Shown here: positions 1-8,802 of the stretch, piece by piece | Numbering within the stretch: the stretch's first letter is position 1 | Layout: every line of letters begins with the position of its first letter | Assembly (NCBI GenBank): GCA_021397845.1 | Contig: CM038044.1 | Location: forward strand, 39,914,354-39,978,353 | From: Areca catechu | Taxonomy: Eukaryota > Streptophyta > Magnoliopsida > Arecales > Arecaceae | Direction: 5' to 3' | Length of the DNA stretch: 64,000 bases | Translations under genes and position numbers: made by a program | The notes under the pieces: model-generated | Databases searched by the model: none | Told to the model about the DNA's origin: nothing | The model's input: only the letters and a program-made list of their open reading frames with translations

Positions 1-938
1 AATCTGGAACCTTATGATGTGATGGATGGAGTTTAGGAACAAGATGCACAAAAAAATTCCATAAAAACAAAGAAGGTCAAGGATAAAAGGGGAAGGAGAA
101 AATTAGAGCCTAGCCTCAAATGCCTACACCTATACCCTAGATAATCGAAAGGTGGGTCATTGGCTTGAGTACTCAGGCTTGGCAACTCTAGTATAACATC
201 TCCATTACACAGTATGCTAACCAAATGAGAAAAATCTCCTCCTCATCCATCAAAGATGGATATGCCTCTGGACCAATAGTGGTTGGTGTGAAGCATCCTC
301 TCTGTGGGGCATTGGGGTTTTTCGACCCCTTCTTCCTAGATGGTTTTCCCTTCCTAAGATCCTTAGGACTCATCATCTCTCCTGAGCCCTAAAAGGGAAA
401 GAAAATGGCTACAAGGAAAAGAAAGCCCACCTAATACTTGGGTGAAGCAGGAGATCAAAGGTAGTAGATCCTCCAAGAAAAACTTTGAAGAATGAAAGAA
501 GATCGATGCCTAGGGTTGAAAATAAAAACTGGAGGCCTAAGATGATGAGTTTCAAGTTTAAGACATGGAAAGAACCTTGGAGAGGTGAAGCATCCTTTTG
601 AATAATTTGTACAGTCCCAGATGGCTTCAAAGGATTCATCAATCGCTGTGTGGCAGGTTTTCATTACATCAGGCCATCACAAGTCACCAGGAGTAAACGC
701 AGCATGCCTAGTGAAGCACCATTGAGAAAATTGAGATGGGTTGTATCATTACCCTGTATGTTCTAATCCACCTTGAAAATGGTGCACCTTTGACTTAAGG
801 GTTCCCATGCCCCTAATCCTTCTCTTTCTATGATACTTCCATGACTTGGCCAAAACTAGGATCAAGAAGGGGTATGTTGGTAGAAAAAATGGTTGGACCA
901 GGCACATGGGACCCACAACAGTATAAGTGCTCCATCAA
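1..938. other. Unassigned sequence left of the nested block
   Basis: No domain, LTR end or structural RNA is recognisable here. The only open frames are short (60-77 codons, mostly minus strand) and carry no motif I know. The stretch directly precedes a tandem repeat, so it may be part of an older repeat or an untranslated part of another element. I see nothing else in it. Confidence 0.5.
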
Positions 939-1165
939 CCAAGGCATTAGCGAGCCCTGCTAAGTGCTCATGGAGCGCTCGATCATAAGCCCCTAGGCGG
1001 GCAAGGTAATGGCCAACTCCTTTGCCCCAAGGCATCAATAAGCCCTATCGACTACTCATGGAGTGCTTGGTCATAAGCCCCTATATGGCAATGATAGAGT
1101 CCAACTCCTATACCCTTAGACATCAGCGAGCCTTGTTGACTACTCATAGAGCACTAGGTAACAAG
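939..1165. repeat. Tandem repeat, unit about 88 bp, 2.5 copies
   Basis: Units begin near 941 (AAGGCATTAGCGAGCC), 1029 (AAGGCATCAATAAGCC) and 1118 (AGACATCAGCGAGCC). They share CTCATGGAG, GGTCATAAGCCCC and CCAACTCCT blocks in the same order. The third copy is cut at 1165, exactly where the TE1 LTR begins with TGTTGGG, so TE1 inserted into the array. ACAAG (1161-1165) would be the left target-site copy; its partner is not in the window. Confidence 0.75.
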
Positions 1166-3507
1166 TGTTGGGTTCCTGGCAGCTATAGCGGAAGGCTGGG
1201 TTTCAATATTTTCATTATTGAAATCCTAATCGGCCGGAACCCTAAATCCTAGGACCACTTGACCATAACAACTAATAAATCATAACTTTAGGGTTACAGA
1301 GGAATACCCGGAGCACTATAATCCTTAATTTTTCTAAGGCACACAAGTGTATGCCCTCCAGAGATGATCTACATAGGAACCGGATCAAAGAAGCACTCCC
1401 ACCAAGCTTGCTTATTTGACTAGGACTCTTCCCGGTAACCTTTCTTCCTTTTCCTTTGCTGGAACCCCTACCCTCCTATAGGGCACTTAGAGACCTCTCT
1501 GAATCCTCTCTCATAATTTGATTATCTCTCTTATATCTCTTCCTAGGCTCTTGTCTTAAAATAACAAGTCTCTCCTTAAAAGGACAAGCCTTGTCTTAGA
1601 AGGACAAGGAAGAAAAAATAGAAAGTGACTTCATTCGGATCAAAATCCAATCCTCTTGGCATTAGGTTACCAATGCCTATTTATAATGAGAGAGGAGGTG
1701 ACTGATAAGACTTTTCCTTAGCCCTTGATAAGACCCTTCAAGTAGAATGAGTCTTTTGGATGAGAAGGCTTATCATGGAATGTCATTTCTCTTTATTTTT
1801 TTAACCATGTTCCCCACTTGCCATGTGGCAAGTTACCGGTCAGATAAAGGCTAAGAGGCATGGGATCCCAAGAGGTGTGTCAGAGAAAATAGAATCCTTC
1901 AAATATAAGGACTCCTATATTGTAAATCTATGCCAAAATGAAGGGACACGTCCTTTCATTGTGCATGCCACAATTCCATGCCAATTCCTTCTTCTCTTGA
2001 CCGGCCAACACCCATTCAATTGGGTGTGGAGATAATGGAGATGGTCCTTGAGTTTATTTAGTATTTGTGATTAAGTGGTAGAAGGACTCTTGGTCTTTCT
2101 GTGCACCTTATTCTTGGCGCATGCCAATATAGCACCAAGAGTCCTTTCCTACTTGGACTCTATCATAAATCAAAGATAAAGTTCCAAATAATTCTAGATA
2201 AATACTGATTAAGGTTTTTCCAATTAGGACTTAATCTAATTTAAGTTTTACTTAAGTTGGTCAGCCCAAATAGCAAGCTAATTGATCTAATCTAATTGGG
2301 TTAGGAGTTGGGCTAGCCAACATATGCTAGTATATTAATTAGCTAGCTAATTAGGATCCCATGACCCTAATTAAAATATGATTGACTTTCTTGGCCAATT
2401 TCCTAATGTGTGTGACCCTTTGGATTTCATATATAGCCAGTAGTAGGTCCAAGTCCAAGCTATTTTGATCCAATGAAAATCGATTGACTCAATTAGGTCA
2501 AATCAAGTTGACCCAAGTTACCAATTAGAACCAATTTCCAAGTTGACTCATGAATCCATCTAATTTGATTCATGAAAACCTACAAGACATGATTGATATT
2601 TAGCAATGTGTCATGCCTACTTGGAAGATGATGAATTTGATGAAAATTATCAAAATATTCTTTAGTAAAAAGTTATCATACAATTCTATTCTTCGATCTT
2701 CTTTTTTATCTCGATTAAGTGATGGGCATGGATAAATGTCAAACCCTAGCACTTAAATCTTTCAAATATTAATTCAATAATAAAAACTTGATCGATGAAA
2801 GATTAGAAACCCTATATAATCTCATCCTGTTTTGATGAAAGACTTCCAGAGTCAACAATCGAAGAGATTACATGGGATAAGTCCTCTTACTAGGAGTGAT
2901 CGATTCCTTGTTGACCTACTTATTACCTTCATACACAATCCACCATATCCAGAAGTACCCCGTCCATGACTTAATTTTCATGAATGAGTATGCACCAAAA
3001 TATGGGTTCATGTACACAAGATACTATGGTAGTCTCAGGTCTAAGGATCACATGCACAACTCCCACTAAGAGAACATCTTTTTGACAAGTAAGACTTTCA
3101 TTAGATGTTCTCTTGTTAGATCAATTTAGTGAACTCATAAACTAATGAGCACCTACATCCAGGTATTAGTGTCATTACACAAGTGGTCATGAGACCAACC
3201 ACACTCTCCGTCGAGCATACATAGGATGTGCTAGTCTATCCGGATTCATCGATCCTCGAATCGATGATCCTACGACTAGGAATATTCTAGATTAGGGTTT
3301 ATAGGTTTTAGGTCCACTATTGTCCCTGTAACCCTAAAATCATTGTCCTAATCTTTGTGGTTCATCATAATCTTATAACTAAAATACAAGATACAGCATA
3401 TGATAAATCAAGAAATTATCTTTATTGATATTAATCTTGAGTTGGGAGAATACAAAAATGCCACTGATATAATAACTATGATTGGCTTTCAGGACATAAT
3501 TCTTTCA
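1166..3507 (-). repeat. TE1 3' LTR
   Basis: On the minus strand the LTR starts TGAAAGAATT (from 3507 leftwards), just after a degraded polypurine tract and the pol stop. It ends in CCAACA at 1166, next to the 88-bp repeat. Blocks match the TE7 3' LTR in inverted orientation, for example the GCTAGCTAGATGTGGAACCC-like block near 2430-2450 and the AAGAGTCC hairpin region near 2117-2150. The length of 2,342 bp is close to the 2.4 kb of TE3. A short run of purine-rich and CTTGTC-type repeats at 1540-1620 lies in the U5 half. Confidence 0.8.
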
Positions 3508-3521
3508 AAATTTCACTTGTA

Positions 3522-5147
3522 CTAAAGCCAATCGCCCTTGTATTTATTACTTATACAATCTAGATGGCGATCTAACTGCTGTAGACAAAGTGCCTCAATG
3601 AATGGGCCTGCTTTATTATTCTTTGTATTTACTCATTCGACCACCACATCATTTTTTTCAATGATTTCTTGAATGAGGTGGAAGTATCTCAAGATGTGCT
3701 TGAACTTATGGTGAGACCTCAGTTCCTTTGCTTGTGCAACAGCTCCACTGTTATCACAATACAATGGCACTGGTTACTGTATAGCAGGAACCATGCCCAA
3801 TTTTGTGATAAACTCTTCATCCAGATAGCTTCTTTATCAACTTCACTAGCAGCTATGTACTCTGCCTCAGTGACTGAGTCAGCTATAGTAGGCTGCTTGG
3901 TACCCTTCTAACTCACTGCTCCTCCATTCAGAGTAAAGACATATCTTGATATGGATTTATTGTCATCTAGATTAAATTGGAAACTAGAATCTATATAGCC
4001 TTCTAGTTTCAATTCTGATTTACCATATATTAGAAAAATATCTTTAGTCCTTCTTAGATACTTAAGAATATTTGTCACAGCTTTTCAATGATCCTCCTCT
4101 AGATTAGCCTAGAACCTACTTACTATGCCTAAGGCATAAGCAACATCAGACCTAGTACATAGCATTGCATACATTATTGATCCTACTGCTGAAGCATAAG
4201 GGATCTTATTCATCCTATCTCTTTTTCTAGAGTCTTAGGTGATATCCTTTTAGATAGGTGTATGTGTTGACTTATGGGCAAGTAACCCTTCTTACATCCC
4301 TCCATATTGAATCTCTTCAATATCAAGTCTATGTACTTAGATTGGGATAATCCTAGTATCCTTTTAGATCTATCTCTATAGATCTTTATTCCTAGAATAT
4401 AAGATGCTTCTCTCAAATCCTTAATGGAAAACTATTCCAACAGCCATGTTTTAACTGACTGCATCATTGAAATATCATTTCCAATGAAGACAATAGCACT
4501 CCTACTTGTCTTCTTATACACACACAGCACATCCATATTTTTGATGAAACCAAATTCCTTAATAATTTCATCAAAATGAATGTTCCAACTCTTTGATACT
4601 TGCTTCAATCCAGAAATGAATTTCCTAAGCTTGCATACTTGGTTTGGTCTCCCACTTGAGATAAAACCCTCTAGATATGACAAATAGACTTCTTCTTCAA
4701 GATTCCCATTGAGGAATATTGTCTTAATATCTATCTACCATATCTCATAATCTTAGTATGCAGCAATGGCAAGCATAATCCTAATGCACGTGAGCATGGC
4801 AACTAGCTAAAAAGTTTCATCATAGTCAATACCATGCTTTTGTTCGAAATACTTTGCAACCAACTTAGCCTTGTAGGTTTCTATTTGCCCATCTACTTTA
4901 ATCTTCCTCTTGAAGATCCATTTGCATCCTATTATGACAACTCCCTCAGGTGGGTCAACCAAGGTCCAAACCTGGTTGTCATCATGGAGTCCATTTTGGA
5001 TTTCATGACATTGAGCCATTTGTTCGAGTCCTTACTCATGACTACTTCCATATAAGTCAATGGATCATCATCTTCAATGATGCTGGTTTCATTATTATTT
5101 CTAATCATAAAATCATATCTTAGAGGTGCACTTCGCACTCTCTCTGA
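3522..5147 (-). pseudogene. TE1 pol remnant: reverse transcriptase and RNase H
   Basis: Minus-strand frames give the copia RT N-terminus (5147-4807, including GCKWIFKRK and ETYKAKLVAK), the palm region (4683-4432), the thumb (4416-4210, ASYILGIKIY) and RNase H (about 4200-3610). The pol stop is at 3522-3524. Several frameshifts separate these blocks. The YVDD catalytic box is missing: the frame reads SAIVF directly followed by IGND near 4490. TE3 and TE7 have ten extra residues there that include YVDD, so this looks like an in-frame deletion of about 30 bp. The block is cut at 5148 by the TE2 LTR. It is a dead gene fragment. Confidence 0.85.
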
Positions 5148-5160
5148 TGATGGGGACATC

Positions 5161-5165
5161 AGGTC
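5161..5165. repeat. TE3 target-site duplication, left copy (AGGTC)
   Basis: AGGTC precedes the TE3 5' LTR and recurs at 15165-15169 directly after the 3' LTR. Removing TE3 and one copy restores the sequence GACATCAGGTCAACCC seen in the intact TE2 3' LTR at 20234-20249. This proves the insertion site. Confidence 0.97.
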
Positions 5166-7601
5166 TGAAAGGGATATGCCCTACAAGCAAATCTATGTTG
5201 TATCTCCCAAACCATTGTAATTGACAATATTCTAATAAAGGCATTATTTTTCATCATATGCTGTGTTTATTATTATATGATGAACCCCATAGATTAGGGC
5301 TATGATTTTAGGGTTATGATGATATCATACCAGTGAGACCTAAAGTCTTAAAACCTTAATCTAAAATATTCCTAGTCAAAGAAACCTTGAGTAGGGGATC
5401 AGGATTTTTCCGGTAAGACTAGCACATCCTATGTATACTGAATAGGGTGACTGCCCTCACAGTTACTTGTGTATGACACTAATACTAGGATGTGGGTGCT
5501 CATTAGAGAATGAGTTCACTTATATGATCCAACTTGAGAACATCTAATGGAGTCTTAGCTACATGTTAATAGAAGGTTCTCATAATAGGAGTGGTACAAG
5601 TAATCCTTTGATCTGAGACTGCCATAAGTACCTTATGTACATAAACCCATGCTTTGGTTCAATCCTAATCATGACACTGAGTCATGCACAGGTTTGATAC
5701 TGGGAATGGTGAATTGGATATGAAGGTAATGAGTAGGTCAACAAGGAATCGATCACTCTTAGTAAGAAGAGATTGCATTCAGCTAGTTATCAATCGGATG
5801 ATGATTCAAGGAATCTTTGATCAAAGTAATGATATTAGAGATGGTTTCTAATATCAAGATAATTGAATCATCAATATAAGATTGAGCTAGATACAGATAT
5901 AATATTGGATTTGACATATATCCATATCCATAATTATATTTTGGGTGCAGGCTGATCGAAGGATTTAATTATACAGTAACTTTCCACTGAAGGGTAGTTT
6001 TGGTATTTCACCAGAATTTCCATATCTTCCGGGTAGACATGACACATTGCTGACATCAATCTTGTCTTGTGGGTTGATTAAATTGAATGATCACTTATTA
6101 GGAAGAGTCCTAATTGATCATAATCAGGTAAGCCTAATTTGACCTAAATCGATTAGAAAGAGTTCTAATCAAATTAGGTCAACTTGTGTTCGAACCCACT
6201 GCTGGCTAGATGTGGAACCCAATGGGTCACGCACTTAAAAGAATTGATCAATGGTTTAATTTTGTAATTAAATCATTTTGCATGATGACACTCTAGCAGG
6301 TGTTGCAAATCCTAGCTTCTATTCGAATTAGATTCGAATTAGGGTTCCGGATTGATTCAATTTGGGTTCTAATTGGATCTAATTAGACCCTAATTGAGGT
6401 TATAGGGATTATGGCTAACCTTATTGGCTAACCATGCACCTAGGCTAGCCCCCCACCCTCCCCTTAGCATTTTCATGCCAAAATGCCAAGAGTCCATGCG
6501 CTAATGGACTCTTGGCGCACCATTTGGAAGAGTCCATGGCGCATGGACTCTTGGCGCGCCCCACTTAATTCTCCGATGAATTAAGATGTGGCGGTCTCCT
6601 TTCTTAGAATTAGCACCTCAGATGTGCCCCCTTGGATGGGAATCCAACGGTTGGTGGGTTGTTAAGAAAGGAAGAAAGCGCTTGTTGTTTCCCGGTTGCG
6701 CGAAATAACATCTCTTAGGAGATTTAATTTCGCAATTCCTTTCTTTTAAAAACATCGCGACTTTTCCTTTAAGAAAGGCCGTGGGATTTATCCGGAAGGC
6801 CGTGAGAAGGAAGGATGGGGCGTGAGAAAATAGGGAAGGGGCGTGAAAAAAAAAAGGGAATGGTGTTTACGGAGAGTTGTGTTCTTTTGAGAAAACATCT
6901 TTTTGTAGTCTATTTAAGGAACAGAGGCCTCGGGTGGTTTGGCTAATGTACAACAGAGTTTTTTTTTTATTTGTCTTTCCTTTCTAGGAGACTGATTCCT
7001 CCTTAGCTTATTTAGGACACAAGAGTTTCCCTTTTACAGAGTTCTCTTCTCTGTTGAAACTCAAGTCTAAAACAAGAGATAGGAAGAATCTCTCGAATGA
7101 TAAAAGTAAAGAAGATATACTCTGTTTCCTATTTCCTTTACATTAAGACATTAGTATCTTAAATCCTCCTCCTCCTTCAAGACAAGAGTGTATTCTTAGG
7201 ACAAGGTCTTAAGAAAGGGAGAGGAAGAAGAAAGAAAGGAAGTAAGAAGTCCCTACCGTGGAGTTTTTTCAGCCATAGTCATCTTGAGTTATGGGAGAAG
7301 AATTCAAGTGAAGGAACCTTTTGAAGAAGCGAGCATCTTGATCAATTTTCTTGTGGATCACCATTGGAGGGTGGACATTTGGACGCTTGGTAAATTCAAA
7401 AGGGTCATTCAACATCAAGTTTTGATCCTACATCAAAATTGGGTTTAGCGATAACAGGTTGGTGCCCTAATTCTAATAGTGTAGGTTTGCATGTTTCTCA
7501 TATGTTTTAATCCTGAATAAGGAGATCCTGGCTAAGGGTTTTGGTGTAAATTTCATCATTTTGAAATTATCTTTCCACTGCGTTGCACCGAAATCCTTTC
7601 A
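5166..7601 (+). repeat. TE3 5' LTR
   Basis: It starts TGAAAGGGATATGCC and ends AATCCTTTCA just before the PBS. It contains the paired AAGAGTCCAT hairpins (6485-6552) and, downstream, TATTTAAGG near 6913, a TATA-like core followed by a U5 region rich in AAGAA and CTC runs. It matches 12728-15164 along its full length. Confidence 0.95.
6485..6552. promoter_or_regulatory. Two adjacent hairpins in the TE3 LTR
   Basis: GCCAAGAGTCCAT (6485-6497) pairs perfectly with 6504-6516 across a 6-nt loop. AAGAGTCCAT (6528-6537) pairs with ATGGACTCTT (6543-6552) across 5 nt. The first hairpin recurs in the 3' LTR at 14047-14078 and a second pair follows it there. Related AAGAGTCC inverted pairs occur in the LTRs of TE1 and TE7. 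The position about 350-400 bp upstream of the TATA-like box suggests a U3 regulatory element; function is inferred. Confidence 0.7.
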
Positions 7602-7602
7602 G

Positions 7603-7614
7603 TGGTATCAGAGC
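7603..7614 (+). other. TE3 primer-binding site (tRNA-iMet)
   Basis: TGGTATCAGAGC lies 1 nt after the end of the 5' LTR. It is the standard plant PBS complementary to the 3' end of initiator-Met tRNA. Confidence 0.95.
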
Positions 7615-8066
7615 CACCCTTATTACAGATAAAACATATGGAAATTATTTATATGTCTTTTTGTTATAGTGTCGCATGTTAGGGTTTTTAAACCCTTGAA
7701 TGCTGATACACTTAGCACATTTATGGGATGCATGTATGTTTGAGAATCTATGTTTGATGTGTGTCACTAATTAGGGTTTTTCACTCAAACCCTAATTATT
7801 ATAGAGATATGTTTAGTTTTGAAGTCATCATACTGAAATAAGGTTGCCCTGGCATAATGGTGGATCCATTATGTAGTAAATGGTTGTCCTAATATGATGA
7901 CACACTTAGCACATATTTTCTTATTTATAAGAATGATATGTTGATTGTGATACATTCTATAAGGATGTGCTGGCAATTTATAAATCCCTCCTCTTAAAAA
8001 ATTATATTAAGTCTTAGTATATTTAACTAATAAGCATCACTAGTCATGATGTACAATTGATTATTC

Positions 8067-8210
8067 GGTGTCTAGAAAGGTGGTTCTGGGAAGGTAAAGA
8101 GAATTGTGGTTTTTAATTGGTTCCGTTGACTGACCTGGCCAATTTTTATTGGTGTCTAGGAAAGCAACGGGGGGACTCCCACATATCTTCCACTTGCCTG
8201 GCCGATTTGA
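8067..8210 (+). promoter_or_regulatory. Leader module shared by copia and gypsy elements
   Basis: The module has two GGTGTCTAG boxes (8067 and 8151), a GGTGGTT box and two CTGGCC boxes. The central hairpin is CCAAT-TTTT-ATTGG within ACCTGGCCAAT...ATTGGTGTCTAGG (8133-8160). The same order of boxes is found in TE7 (35732-35885), TE11 (56058-56195) and, on the minus strand, TE8 (41379-41515). Looser versions occur in TE2, TE5 and TE9. No coding function is visible. Confidence 0.7.
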
Positions 8211-8296
8211 TTAAATTTAAATCTTGACTAAAATGCTTAAGTGTTAAAATACTATGTATTGGCCTTCCTTCATGCTGGATCATTATTGTGTTATGA

Positions 8297-8624
8297 ACCA
8301 CATTAGGATTGTTGTGTTATCTGCAAGACCTAATATGGTGATTGACATAATACTAGTCTAGTGCATAGATATGCTTACAGTATATTCAGTATAATGCTTT
8401 GTTGTGTTATCTGCAAGGGCATTATATTTGAGTATTGACTGTATAGAAATGAAAGGGTCTTGACTTAACTAGAACATTATGGTTTGTTGTGTTTTCTGCA
8501 AGACTAATAATGTTCTAGAGGCCAAGTTACTTCTTGAGAATTATATGAGATATAATTGGAAGAGTTTCCTACCTTTGAGCTTATAAAATATTTATTGTGT
8601 TTTCTGCAAGATCTTTTATAAGTT
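8297..8624 (+). promoter_or_regulatory. Array of four stem-loops with a common loop (TE3 leader)
   Basis: Each stem-loop has a different stem but nearly the same loop, TTGTGTTWTCTGCAAG. Stem 1: 8297-8307 with 8329-8339 (10 of 11 pairs). Stem 2: 8390-8397 with 8419-8426 (8 of 8). Stem 3: 8469-8480 with 8507-8518 (12 of 12). Stem 4: 8580-8588 with 8614-8622 (9 of 9). Spacing between loops is about 90-105 nt. TE7 has the same arrangement at 35950-36270 with its own loop sequence. Pairing was checked by eye only. A role in genome packaging, dimerisation or translation is inferred. Confidence 0.75.
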
Positions 8625-8802
8625 ATTAGGATCTCAATCTCACTAAAAAAAATCGATCAGGGTTCTTCTCGATTATCATAGTGAGGGCTATGATTTTTTG
8701 ATAAAATAGTGGGAGACATAATTAAATTGAAGACCTAATTTAATTATGTAAGTCATTTCATGGTTGTTTGCTTATGTATTGTTCTTTATTAAATGTAGAT
8801 AA

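Larger units (their letters stand above)
7615..8802 (+). other. TE3 untranslated leader
   Basis: This 1.2-kb region between PBS and gag has no long open frame. It contains a module at 8067-8210 that is also present in gypsy leaders, and the four stem-loops at 8297-8624. Leaders of LTR elements usually carry packaging and dimerisation signals and splice donors, so conserved structure here is expected to act in the genomic RNA. Confidence 0.75.

Noticed and set aside
1022..1252. 76-codon plus-strand frame near the left end
   Set aside because: It crosses from the tandem repeat into the TE1 LTR and has no motif.
7603..7614. TGGTATCAGAGC matches as pieces of tRNA genes
   Set aside because: Each match sits just after an LTR end and covers only the tRNA 3' complement; there are no tRNA arms around it.
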